Part shown: positions 32,439 to 40,770 of the stretch, piece after piece
How the letters are laid out: each line of letters opens with the position of its first letter
How positions within the stretch are numbered: position 1 is the first letter of the stretch
From: CAVRUD01 sp963849635
GTDB lineage: Bacteria > Chloroflexota > Chloroflexia > Thermomicrobiales > UBA6265
Direction: 5' to 3'
NCBI GenBank assembly: GCA_963849635.1
Contig: CAWKIA010000030.1
Span: forward strand, 258,473 to 322,472
DNA length: 64,000 nt
Notes under the pieces: generated by a model
What the model saw: only the letters and a program-made list of their open reading frames with translations
What the model was told of the DNA's origin: nothing
Database searches by the model: none
Made by a program: the position numbers and the translations under genes

Positions 32439-34835
32439 ATGGCCTCTCTCGCGCGTCAAGCCTTTCCAACAATCCACGTTCCGGCAGTGAATCTGCCTCG
32501 ACCAAGCCTGCGTGGTGTCGGGATCGGCGCGACTGCGGTCTTCGGGGTTCTGCTCGCCGACGCGATGATCAACGACCAGACGCGGTTCGACGTCGAGTCG
32601 ATGAAGGCGATCCAGTCGATCAACTTCCCCGGCATCGATACTGCCATCAGTTTCCTGGAGGTCCTGACCGATTCCAGCGGCGCGGTCGCGCTCTGGATGG
32701 CGGCGATGGTCCTGCTTCTCAGCCTGCGCTGGTGGCTGCCGGCGGCCGCGATGTCCCTGCTCCCGGTCGGCGGCGTGATCAACTACGCCATCGGCGAGAT
32801 GCTGGTCGAGCGCACCCGCCCGCACCTCGACGAGTTGACTCGCGTCAGCTCCAACTATGAAGAGCGCTCCTTCCCGAGCGGCCATGTCCAGGGCGCCGTG
32901 ATGCTCTGGGGTCTGGCCTTCGTGATCGCGGGGCGGATCGCCTTCGCCCCGCTCCGGTACGCGGTTCGCGGTCTGAGCGTGGGCATCCTGGCAACCATCG
33001 GCGTCGCCCGGGTTTGGGACGGCGCGCACTGGCCGACCGACGTCCTCGCCGCCTACGCCCTGGGCGCGATGATGATCGTCCCGATCGTTGCGGTCTACCG
33101 CAAGCTGGACGCGCTCGATCTGGCTGAGGGCCGGCTGCCGCTGATCAAGGCCGCCTACATGCCGCACGACGAGAGTGTCCCGCACGCTCACGCTCTGACC
33201 AGCCTGGTCCGCTTCAACGGCGAGACGGTCTCGAAGGTCTACGCTCCCGGCATCCTGCCCCGCGCGATCTACTTCGCGGCGTTCCAGGCAGCCTTCCCGT
33301 ACATGAACAACAAGCTGGCCCTGCGGGCCGCGGTTGCCCGGCGCAACCTGGCCGGTCTCCTGACCGAGTACTGGTACGGTGAGAACCACGTTGCCAAGGC
33401 GGTCGGAATCGAGACGGTCGAAGGACGCACGGCCCTGGTGGGAGCGTTCGTCACCGGCCACGAGCCGACCGACAAAGTCGCCGCGAAGGCCTTCCTCCGC
33501 GACCTGCGTGATCGCTTCGATGAGGCCGGCCTGCCGACCTGGCAGATCGATCCGCGCCAGCCGCGGGCGGTCGACAACATCCTCGAGACGGCGGATGGCC
33601 GCTACATGGTCGTCGACCTCGAATCCGGACTGGTCTCACCGCTCGCCTCGCGGCGTACGTGGGGCCGGGCAATCGCCCGGAGCAAGGTCCCCTTCTTCGA
33701 CGAGGTCTTCTACGACGTGACCCGCGCCTACGTCGCTCAGGAAGAGACCGCGATGCGGGCCAAGATGGGCGATGCCCGGTTCGAGGAACTGGTCGCGACG
33801 CTGGACGAGGCTGAGGCCGAGACTGTCGCCTGGCAGAAGAGCGAGCCGCGCCTCTGGAGCAAGCTGGCCAAGGTCGTGACGGTGATGGTTCAGGTCCACA
33901 AATGGCCGGCCCGCACCCGAGCGATGCTCCAGGGCAGCCAGGAGAAGGGCACTGCCTGGACCGAGAACTCCGTCGCCATCTGGGAGCGTGAGGGCAGGAT
34001 CACGGCCGATGAGGCAGTCATGCTGCGCGGTCAGATCGCGGAGCCGACCTTCCAGGCGATGCTGCCTTACCTGGGTGCGCACTTCGTGATTAGCATCCCG
34101 CTCCGCTTCCCCCTCGGCAGCATCGTCCGCCCGATCATGGTGGCCGGCGCGCTGGGAGTGGCAACGATCCGGTTCTTCCGTGGTCAGATCGACCGCGAGA
34201 CCTTCAAGGTGCAGGCGAGCATCCACTCACCCCTGGTGATGATCCTCTCGGGCGTCCCGGGCTTCGGCTCCTTCGCCTACCTGGCCGCGAAGCCGGTTCG
34301 CGCCAACCGCCTCCTGCTCCGGGCTGTGACCGACAGCGCGATGCAGAAGGCCCCGAAGAATCTCTACGAGCGCAGCGGCATCCGGCGCTTCATCGCCCGA
34401 CCGGTAGGCAGCGCGGCGCCGGTGGCTGGGACCGAGATCACCATGGTCGACGTCCCGGCCGCAATCCCGGCTCTGCCGCGCACCTCGCGGACACCCGCTA
34501 CCCCGGTCGCGCCAGCCTTCCCTGCCTTCGCCTCGGCGTTGGCGACCTGGTCGAATGATGCACGCATTCCGGCACTGGCCGCATCGGCAACTCCTGCCGC
34601 GGCGATCGGGACGGATCCAACACCCACTTACTCCGCGACGAGCTGGTACATGAAGCGGGAGAAATCCCGGCCGGCGGATCGCTTGAAGCTCCAAACTGGC
34701 CTCGCCGGACTCACCGCCATGGTGGGCCTGACGGACGCCGCAAGCTGGGCCAACGCCTGGCCCTTGACACCATCGGGTCCGACCGCAATCAGGGCGGACC
34801 CGACCGAAGAGCAACCAGCTCCCTTCGCCGCCTGA
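32439..34835 (+). CDS. PAP2 phosphatase fused to a kinase-like and membrane domain
   Basis: The 798-residue protein begins with a membrane PAP2 (lipid phosphate phosphatase) domain: RTRP at 125-128, PSGH at 146-149, and R191-x5-H197-x3-D201 in ARVWDGAHWPTDV. Residues ~250-420 resemble a protein-kinase or APH-like fold: K266 in VSKVYAPG, N380 in VDNIL, and D393 in MVVDLESG where a DFG-like motif would lie. A helical and membrane region follows (LGAHFVISIPLRFPLGSIV, VAGALGVATIRFF), then a Pro/Ala-rich tail. It probably acts on membrane phospholipids or isoprenyl phosphates. The kinase reading is inference; no canonical HRD motif is seen. AGGAG precedes the ATG at 32439. Confidence 0.8.
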   Translation: MASLARQAFPTIHVPAVNLPRPSLRGVGIGATAVFGVLLADAMINDQTRFDVESMKAIQSINFPGIDTAISFLEVLTDSSGAVALWMAAMVLLLSLRWWLPAAAMSLLPVGGVINYAIGEMLVERTRPHLDELTRVSSNYEERSFPSGHVQGAVMLWGLAFVIAGRIAFAPLRYAVRGLSVGILATIGVARVWDGAHWPTDVLAAYALGAMMIVPIVAVYRKLDALDLAEGRLPLIKAAYMPHDESVPHAHALTSLVRFNGETVSKVYAPGILPRAIYFAAFQAAFPYMNNKLALRAAVARRNLAGLLTEYWYGENHVAKAVGIETVEGRTALVGAFVTGHEPTDKVAAKAFLRDLRDRFDEAGLPTWQIDPRQPRAVDNILETADGRYMVVDLESGLVSPLASRRTWGRAIARSKVPFFDEVFYDVTRAYVAQEETAMRAKMGDARFEELVATLDEAEAETVAWQKSEPRLWSKLAKVVTVMVQVHKWPARTRAMLQGSQEKGTAWTENSVAIWEREGRITADEAVMLRGQIAEPTFQAMLPYLGAHFVISIPLRFPLGSIVRPIMVAGALGVATIRFFRGQIDRETFKVQASIHSPLVMILSGVPGFGSFAYLAAKPVRANRLLLRAVTDSAMQKAPKNLYERSGIRRFIARPVGSAAPVAGTEITMVDVPAAIPALPRTSRTPATPVAPAFPAFASALATWSNDARIPALAASATPAAAIGTDPTPTYSATSWYMKREKSRPADRLKLQTGLAGLTAMVGLTDAASWANAWPLTPSGPTAIRADPTEEQPAPFAA

Positions 34836-34898
34836 TCCAGCCAATATGGCGGCGACATCTCCAATTTCCCATTCCCCACCTCCCCCTCTCAAGTACAG

Positions 34899-34936
34899 CG
34901 GCCGCCCTGGATTCCGGGGCGGCCGTTGTTGTTTTC
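34899..34936 (+). terminator. intrinsic terminator after the PAP2 fusion gene
   Basis: A stem CGGCCGCCC/GGGCGGCCG is followed by TTGTTGTTTT, about 65 bases past the stop codon. Confidence 0.82.
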
Positions 34937-35126
34937 AGCAGAAAGATCAGCATAACCAGGGAAGCTTCAGCCCGGGGCTGAAAGACTCCGGGCCAGCTCC
35001 ACGAGCCGGCTGAAGACCGGCTGGTAGATGGACGGGCAGCTTTTCGGTTGTCTATGGCCGGTCATTCATGTAGGGTCGCTACCAGGGGCAAAGTGGGAGT
35101 CGGACAATGCACGAAAGGCTGCGGGA

Positions 35127-35618
35127 ATGGCGAGGAGCGAACTCACAATTGAACAGACGCTGACGTTGCTCGCCGAGGCGCCGCGACGGATTGCGGAGTT
35201 CACTGGAAGGTTGTCTCCGGTGCAGCTCCGGTCGCGGCCCGCCTCGGACGAGTGGTCGATCAACGACATCCTTGCCCATCTTCGCTCCTGCTCGGACATG
35301 TGGGGCGGCGGTATCGCGACGATTCTCTCTGAGGATCGGCCGACATTTCGAGCGATTAATCCCACCACCTGGATCCTGCAGACAGACTACCCCGATCTGG
35401 AGTTCCGTCCCTCGTTCATGTCCTTCGCCGAACAGCGTGCCGACCTCGTGGTGACGCTCACGGCACTCTCCCCCAAAGACTGGGAGCGGTCAGGAACCGT
35501 GACCGGCGCAGGCGCACCGCTGGAGCGAACGATCCGATCATTCGCCGAGCGCCTGGTTATCCATGAGCGGTCGCACATCAAGCAGATCGAGCGGGTGGCG
35601 GTGGTAGTGCGCAGGTAG
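35127..35618 (+). CDS. DinB-family protein
   Basis: The 163-residue protein has the DinB four-helix bundle. The metal-binding histidines are visible in SINDILAHLRSCSDMW and in the C-terminal HERSHIKQIERV. The opening LTLLAEAPRRIAEFTGRLSPVQLRSRPASDEWS is typical. DinB-type proteins include thiol-dependent transferases; a function cannot be fixed here. The ATG at 35127 is chosen because upstream in-frame sequence has no domain character and AAGG lies nearby. Confidence 0.88.
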   Translation: MARSELTIEQTLTLLAEAPRRIAEFTGRLSPVQLRSRPASDEWSINDILAHLRSCSDMWGGGIATILSEDRPTFRAINPTTWILQTDYPDLEFRPSFMSFAEQRADLVVTLTALSPKDWERSGTVTGAGAPLERTIRSFAERLVIHERSHIKQIERVAVVVRR

Positions 35619-35762
35619 GGGCGTGACATGACGCCGTGTGGGCTCGGCCCGTTACTCGTCCGTGCGGCGTTGGCGGCGCTTGGGTCTCCGCATAGCGGTC
35701 GCGGCGCGGTAGTCGACTCGGACGAGGCGAGGATCGTGGCCCCTCCGTGTCCAGGAGGAGCG

Positions 35763-36245
35763 TCACGCCCGCACGCCGATGCGGCCGACGGCGCCAGTTA
35801 GACCGACACATCCGATGCACCCAACGCAGCCCTTGCAGTTCACGCAGCCGATGCAGCCAATGCAACCCGCACAGCCGACGTTGGCCAGGCCGCCGAGAAT
35901 GCCGGCCGAGCCTACGACGCCGATGCTTAACGCGACGCCCGCGCTGCCGACGACCGCGGCGGAGCCGCCGACGCCGACGCTGGCGGTCACGCCCGCCGTG
36001 CCGACGACACCCGCGGAGCCGATGACACCGGCCGAATCGACCACTCCTGACGCGCCGACGACCCCCGCTGCGCCGGTCACGCCGGCCGAGCCTACGACCC
36101 CTGAGGAGTCGGTGACCGCCGCCGAGCGCCAGACACGCGCCTCGCCGTTTGGTGCAATTGAACTCGTCAACTCATCCCAGCGCTGGTTGTCGGGGTGGTC
36201 GAACGCCTGGCGGATTCTCTTCTTGACGATCGTGCCGCGGCCCAT
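35763..36245 (-). CDS. hexapeptide-repeat protein with a C-terminal cysteine ladder
   Basis: The 160-residue protein starts at an ATG at 36245 with a strong GGAGGAG six bases upstream. A normal N-terminal segment (MGRGTIVKKRIRQAFDHPDN to GEARVWRS, about 45 residues) is followed by about 18 six-residue repeats of the form G-V-V-G-S-A. In the last third the repeats become cysteine-rich: eight cysteines in strict C-x-x spacing (AGC IGC IGC VNC KGC and so on). It could form a beta-solenoid or a metal-binding rod. I recognise no named family. The antisense plus-strand frame is Pro/Thr-rich and has no good ribosome-binding site. Confidence 0.72.
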   Translation of the reverse strand: MGRGTIVKKRIRQAFDHPDNQRWDELTSSIAPNGEARVWRSAAVTDSSGVVGSAGVTGAAGVVGASGVVDSAGVIGSAGVVGTAGVTASVGVGGSAAVVGSAGVALSIGVVGSAGILGGLANVGCAGCIGCIGCVNCKGCVGCIGCVGLTGAVGRIGVRA

Positions 36246-36522
36246 CAGGAGCTCCTCCAGGGTGTGCAATACGCTTGGACGAGACGGTTGCGGTTGCCTC
36301 TCTCAAAGCATGCAGGTGCGTGGATGGCTTTGCGGTCGATGTCGGCGAACCCCCTTGCCACCCCGGCCATCTCGGTCGAATCGCCGCAGGGGCGACATGC
36401 TACGCAGTTGCCACCCCGAATGCAAGCACGTGCGCAGCCTCATTCGGCGAGATTAGCGCCTCTGCGAGGCGCATGAGCCGGTCCAGAGGGTAATGCCGAC
36501 CCTGGCCGAGCGTGTCGGATGG

Positions 36523-37116
36523 TTAGATCCCGTGGAAGAGCAGGTCAACCACCTCGTCGGCCAGGGTCTCGGCGGGGGGTGACTCCCGGCCGAGGACTTT
36601 GTCGAACCGCCATGCCCGGACCTCGCCCATGGCGAGAATCATGAACAGGCGCGCGGCGACCTCCGGCGGAGTCCGCGAGAAGGCTCCGTCAGCGGCTGCG
36701 GCATGAAAGGCCGGCACAATTTCGGACGTGAGATCTGCCTTGGTGTGGTCGTGGTCGATCGTACCGGCGTGGATTCTCGGCGCGATGTGATGTTGGAAAT
36801 CATTGAACAGGCGGGTGACGTCGCCCTTGGTCGAATCCAGGGCGAAAATCACAGCCGCGCGTAGCCGGTCCGGGAACGGCGTGTCACCGCCGAGGCATGA
36901 GATAAACCCGGCGAGCAGTCGATCGACCTCGCGGTTGAAGACCTGAAGGAAGAGGTCGTCCTTGTTCTTGAAGTGGTAGTAGGGCGCTCCCTTGGTCATG
37001 CCGGCCGCCTCGGCGATCTCCTGCATGGAGACCTCGGCGTAGGAGCGCTGGACGAAGAGATCGTAGGCGACGTCGAGTAAGGCTTCTTTGCCCGGGGTGG
37101 TGGTTCTGGCGGTCAT
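36523..37116 (-). CDS. TetR/AcrR-family regulator
   Basis: The 197-residue protein has an HTH of the TetR type (ALLDVAYDLFVQRSYAEVSMQEIAEAAGMTKGAPYYHFKNKDDLFLQVFNREV) and a helical effector domain. It is divergent from the MMPL transporter gene at 37334, with a shared 217-base control region holding a palindrome at 37243-37264. The usual arrangement is TetR repressing both itself and the exporter until a ligand binds. Confidence 0.93.
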   Translation of the reverse strand: MTARTTTPGKEALLDVAYDLFVQRSYAEVSMQEIAEAAGMTKGAPYYHFKNKDDLFLQVFNREVDRLLAGFISCLGGDTPFPDRLRAAVIFALDSTKGDVTRLFNDFQHHIAPRIHAGTIDHDHTKADLTSEIVPAFHAAAADGAFSRTPPEVAARLFMILAMGEVRAWRFDKVLGRESPPAETLADEVVDLLFHGI

Positions 37117-37216
37117 CGGTCGGTCCTTTAGCGGGTGTTAGTGGGCGGCGTCGCGTCATTCTCGCAGGTGCAACGGCGGCTGATCGGGCCGGTATCGAGG
37201 GATCATCGCACATCGC

Positions 37217-37264
37217 TTGACTATTTTGCTTTGCATGATAATATACTGAGTGAGTGGTTAGTAT
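37217..37264 (+). promoter_or_regulatory. promoter and putative TetR operator before the MMPL gene
   Basis: TTGACT at 37217-37222 is followed by TAATAT at 37239-37244 (16-base spacing). Directly after lies an imperfect palindrome at 37243-37264 with arms ATACTGA and TTAGTAT, well placed for repression by the divergent TetR protein. Confidence 0.65.
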
Positions 37265-37333
37265 GTCAATGGTGACCCCACGATCCTTCGTCCTGGTTGG
37301 ACACCCACCTATCGCTTTGGAGGAACATTTCCG

Positions 37334-39562
37334 ATGGCTTCGTCCCATCCGGCTGCTCGCGCCGCTCTTAGGCGAGGCGGGCCGCTCATTCGCTGGGCCC
37401 GCTTCGCCGCCGAGCACCCCGGTAAGGTGTTGCTTGGCTGGGTTGTCGCCCTCGCTCTCCTCATCGGCGTCATGGCCGCCTGGGGCGGCGAGTTCGCCGA
37501 CTCCTTCACGATTCCCGGCACCGAGTCGCAGGACGCTGTCGACCTCCTGCAAGAGCGCTTCCCCTCCCAGGCCGGGGATACCGCCCAGATCGTCTTCCAG
37601 TCCGACGCGGGCGTAACTGATCCTGTCGTGCAGGCCAGGATCGACGGGTTCCTGGCCGAGGCAGCTGCGCTGCCCGAGGTCGTCAGCGTCTCATCTCCGT
37701 ACACCAGTGACGGCGTATCCCCGGACGGCACCATCGCCTATTCAACGGTCCAGTACGCGGTCGCAGGCAGTGATGTCGCGCCCGAGAGCTTCGACGCCCT
37801 GACGAACCTGATCGACTCCTCCGATGACGACGGCCTGCGGATCGAGGCGGGCGGATCCGTCATCACCTCGAACGAGATTGCGCCGCCGGGCGAGTCCGAG
37901 TTGATCGGCATCGCGGCCGCCGTCATCATCCTGCTCCTGACCTTCGGGTCCGTCGTGGCGATGGGCTTGCCGATCGTTACCGCCCTGATCGGCGTCGGCA
38001 TCGGCTTCATCTTTACCGCGATCTCGGCCGCCTTCCTCGACATGGCTACCCTGACGACGGCCTTCACCTCGATGATCGGCCTTGGAGTCGGCATCGACTA
38101 CGCCCTTTTCGTCGTCACTCGCTTCCGTGAGGGGCGAGCGGCCGGAATGAGTGTCCCCGCGGCGGTCGTTCAGGCGGTCGATACAGCGGGACGGGCGGTG
38201 ATGTTCGCCGGCACGATCGTGATGATTGCCCTACTTGGGCTGTTCGCGGTCGGCATCCCGTTCGTCGCCAACCTGGGTGTGGCTGGTGCCCTGGTGGTCT
38301 TTGCCAGCGTCCTGGTTGCCGTCGGCCTGATGCCCGCCCTGCTGGGTCTCCTGGGGACTTCAATCGATCGCTGGCGCTTGCCGGTGGGCAAGCACGTTGA
38401 GGTCGATCGCACCGTCGGTTCCCGCCTGACCCGCACGATCCAGAAGAAGCCGCTGGCGTGGCTGGGCGGTGGGCTGATTGTGACGTTGCTGCTCGCATCG
38501 CCGGTCCTCGATGTTCAGCTCGGCTCGTCCGACTCCGGCAATAACCCCGAGGAATTCCGCTCCCGGCGCGCCTACGACCTGCTTGCTGAAGGGTTTGGAC
38601 CCGGATTCAATGGCCCGCTGGTGGTGACCTTCGAACGGGAAGGCGGGCTCGATCAGGCGACCCTGGACAATCTTTCCGCCGCTATCTCTGGAACCGAGGG
38701 CGTCGTCTTTACCTCACCGGCGCAGGCCAACGAGGCGGGCGACACAGCGGTGATGCAGGTCATCCCGTCGACGTCACCACAGGACATCAAGACCGAAGAG
38801 CTGATCTCTACCCTGCGCGATGACGTGATTCCGCAGGCATTGGTTGGCTCGGGCACCCACGCGTATGTCGGTGGCGCGACGGCGACCTTCGTCGACCTAG
38901 GCGTCAAGATCTCGGAGCGTCTGCCAATCTTCATCCTGGTCGTGATCGGACTAAGCGTCGTCGTCCTGATGGCCGTCTTCCGTTCAGTCTTGATCCCGCT
39001 CAAGGCGGCAATCCTCAATCTACTCTCGTTTGGGGCGGCCTACGGCGTCCTGGTCGCGGTCTTCCAATGGGGCTGGGCGCAAGATGCCCTGGGGATCGCC
39101 CGGACAGGCCCGATCGAATCCTTCCTGCCGATGATGCTCTTCGCGATCCTCTTTGGCCTCTCGATGGACTACGAGGTCTTCCTGGTCTCCCGCATCCGCG
39201 AGGCCTACCTGCACGACGGCAACACCCACACGGCCCTGCCGCACGGCATCGGCGCGACGGGCAGGGTGATCATGGCGGCCGGCGGGATCATGGTCTCGGT
39301 CTTCCTGGCCTTCTTCCTCGACGACGGCCGGGTGATCAAGGAGTTCGGCCTGGGTCTGGCGACCGCGATCTTCGTCGACGTGGCCATTGTCCGCTTCATC
39401 ATGGTCCCGGCGACGATGGAACTCCTGGGCAAGTGGAACTGGTGGTTCCCGGCCTGGCTCGACCGCATCATCCCCCGCCTCGACATCGAGGGTGGGCATG
39501 CGGTGCCGGCGGCGAAGCCTGCTCCGGTTACGGTCGCTCCAGGCGCGCTTCCCGCCGATTAG
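37334..39562 (+). CDS. MMPL/RND-family transporter
   Basis: The 742-residue protein has the MMPL two-fold repeat: an N-terminal helix (VLLGWVVALALLIGVMAAWGG), a large external loop, and then a bundle with LIGVGIGFIFTAISA, MIGLGVGIDYALFVVTRFREG and the matching second half FLPMMLFAILFGLSMDYEVFLVSRIREAY. The intramembrane GIDYALF and SMDYEVF aspartates needed for proton coupling are both present. It exports lipids or drugs. GGAGG lies 11 bases before the ATG. Expression is probably controlled by the divergent TetR gene, and a perfect hairpin follows. Confidence 0.95.
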   Translation: MASSHPAARAALRRGGPLIRWARFAAEHPGKVLLGWVVALALLIGVMAAWGGEFADSFTIPGTESQDAVDLLQERFPSQAGDTAQIVFQSDAGVTDPVVQARIDGFLAEAAALPEVVSVSSPYTSDGVSPDGTIAYSTVQYAVAGSDVAPESFDALTNLIDSSDDDGLRIEAGGSVITSNEIAPPGESELIGIAAAVIILLLTFGSVVAMGLPIVTALIGVGIGFIFTAISAAFLDMATLTTAFTSMIGLGVGIDYALFVVTRFREGRAAGMSVPAAVVQAVDTAGRAVMFAGTIVMIALLGLFAVGIPFVANLGVAGALVVFASVLVAVGLMPALLGLLGTSIDRWRLPVGKHVEVDRTVGSRLTRTIQKKPLAWLGGGLIVTLLLASPVLDVQLGSSDSGNNPEEFRSRRAYDLLAEGFGPGFNGPLVVTFEREGGLDQATLDNLSAAISGTEGVVFTSPAQANEAGDTAVMQVIPSTSPQDIKTEELISTLRDDVIPQALVGSGTHAYVGGATATFVDLGVKISERLPIFILVVIGLSVVVLMAVFRSVLIPLKAAILNLLSFGAAYGVLVAVFQWGWAQDALGIARTGPIESFLPMMLFAILFGLSMDYEVFLVSRIREAYLHDGNTHTALPHGIGATGRVIMAAGGIMVSVFLAFFLDDGRVIKEFGLGLATAIFVDVAIVRFIMVPATMELLGKWNWWFPAWLDRIIPRLDIEGGHAVPAAKPAPVTVAPGALPAD

Positions 39563-39581
39563 ACACGCACGTTCGTACGTT

Positions 39582-39618
39582 CGAGAACGCGGCGCCCTGC
39601 TAGGGCGCCGCGTTCTCG
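39582..39618. terminator. bidirectional hairpin terminator
   Basis: A perfect 17-bp stem (CGAGAACGCGGCGCCCT) with a GCT loop lies between the convergent MMPL and LLM genes. There is no long T-run. Confidence 0.82.
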
Positions 39619-39664
39619 TGTACACCGATCTGGAGATCCTTGGGCTGTGCTCAACGTCCTCAAG

Positions 39665-40582
39665 TTATCCCAGCTGCGGGATCACCTCAGCGGCGAGAAT
39701 CTCGAGGCCGGGGATGTCGTCCAGGTCGAGCCATTGGCCCTGGACGCGGGAGACGCCGGCGCTTTCCAGGGCGCCGAGTTGGTCGACAATCTCGTTCGGG
39801 GTGCCGATGACGGCTCCGCGGCCGGCCAGCTCAGCCCGGTCGCGGCCCTTGAGCTTGGTCGTGATCTGGGCGTCGTCCTTGCCGACGATGACCCGGGTCA
39901 TGAGGGTGCGCTTGACGTCACCGGGATTGCGGCCCCGAGCGGAGAGCAGTCCGTCGAGGGTGGCGTTGAGGTCGACGAAGCGGTCGCGGGTCGCCCCGAC
40001 CGCGTTCCATTCGTCGGCGTAGCGGGCGACCAGGGGCAGGGTCCGTTTTGGCCCATTGCCGCCGATCACGATCGGAGGGTGGCCGGCCTGGGCCGGGCGG
40101 GGAAGCAGGAGCGCATCCTTCAGGGTGAAGAACCGGCCCGAGAAGTCCACGGGATCGTTCGAGCGGAGGAGGAGTGAGACGACCTCCAGGGCCTCCTGCA
40201 GACGGGTGAATCGCTCGTCCAGATCTCCCAGGGCGAAGCCGTAACTCGTGTGCTCACGGTCTTGCCATCCTGCCCCAAGGCCGAGTCGCATCCGCCCGCC
40301 GGAGAGATCGGAGATGGCGGCGGCGGTCCAGGCGGAGGTGACGGGATTGGCGAATGAGACCGGCGAGACGAGTTGCCCGAACTCGATTCGGCTGGTGGTG
40401 CAGGCGAGGTAGGTGAGGGAGGCCCACAGATCGAGGGCATCGGTGTGAGGTCCCTCCGGATTGGTGAAATGGTGGGACCGGAAGAGGCCGGCAAAACCGC
40501 CGTCTTCCGCCATGGTCGCCAGCCTGCGCCAGCGCTCCCAGGTGAGTCCGTCCTGCCCTTCGATCATGATCGCCAGTTCCAC
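39665..40582 (-). CDS. LLM-class F420-dependent oxidoreductase
   Basis: The 305-residue LLM protein begins VELAIMIEGQDGLTWERW, with GFAGLFRSHHFTNPEGP, RIEFGQLVSPVSFANPVTSAWTAAAISDLSGGRMRLGLGAGWQDREHTSYGF, and PPIVIGGNGPKRTLPLVARYADEWN. It is related to, but not closely like, the LLM gene at 29948. GTG at 40582 is chosen over an earlier in-frame ATG because GGAAGGAA lies seven bases upstream and the barrel begins there. Probable F420-dependent redox enzyme with an unknown substrate. Confidence 0.92.
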   Translation of the reverse strand: MELAIMIEGQDGLTWERWRRLATMAEDGGFAGLFRSHHFTNPEGPHTDALDLWASLTYLACTTSRIEFGQLVSPVSFANPVTSAWTAAAISDLSGGRMRLGLGAGWQDREHTSYGFALGDLDERFTRLQEALEVVSLLLRSNDPVDFSGRFFTLKDALLLPRPAQAGHPPIVIGGNGPKRTLPLVARYADEWNAVGATRDRFVDLNATLDGLLSARGRNPGDVKRTLMTRVIVGKDDAQITTKLKGRDRAELAGRGAVIGTPNEIVDQLGALESAGVSRVQGQWLDLDDIPGLEILAAEVIPQLG

Positions 40583-40770
40583 GCAGCAGTTCCTTCCGGT
40601 GATGCGGCGTTGCAGACGCCGCAGGGTAACCAGGTTGTCCATTCGTATCCTATCGCCTCAGAGGAGCGAGCGGGCAGCCGGTTGCTCGGAGCGACCTGCG
40701 GCACCGACACCGCAGTTGGTGCCACCGGCAGCGAGTCCCGTGGGATGCCGACGCTCTACTATTGGACGAG

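Noticed and set aside
35779..36456. Plus-strand 225-codon Pro/Thr/Glu-rich frame opposite the hexapeptide protein
   Set aside because: It mirrors the same DNA repeat, has no good ribosome-binding site, and decays into low-quality sequence. The minus-strand frame has a strong GGAGGAG and a normal N-terminal segment.
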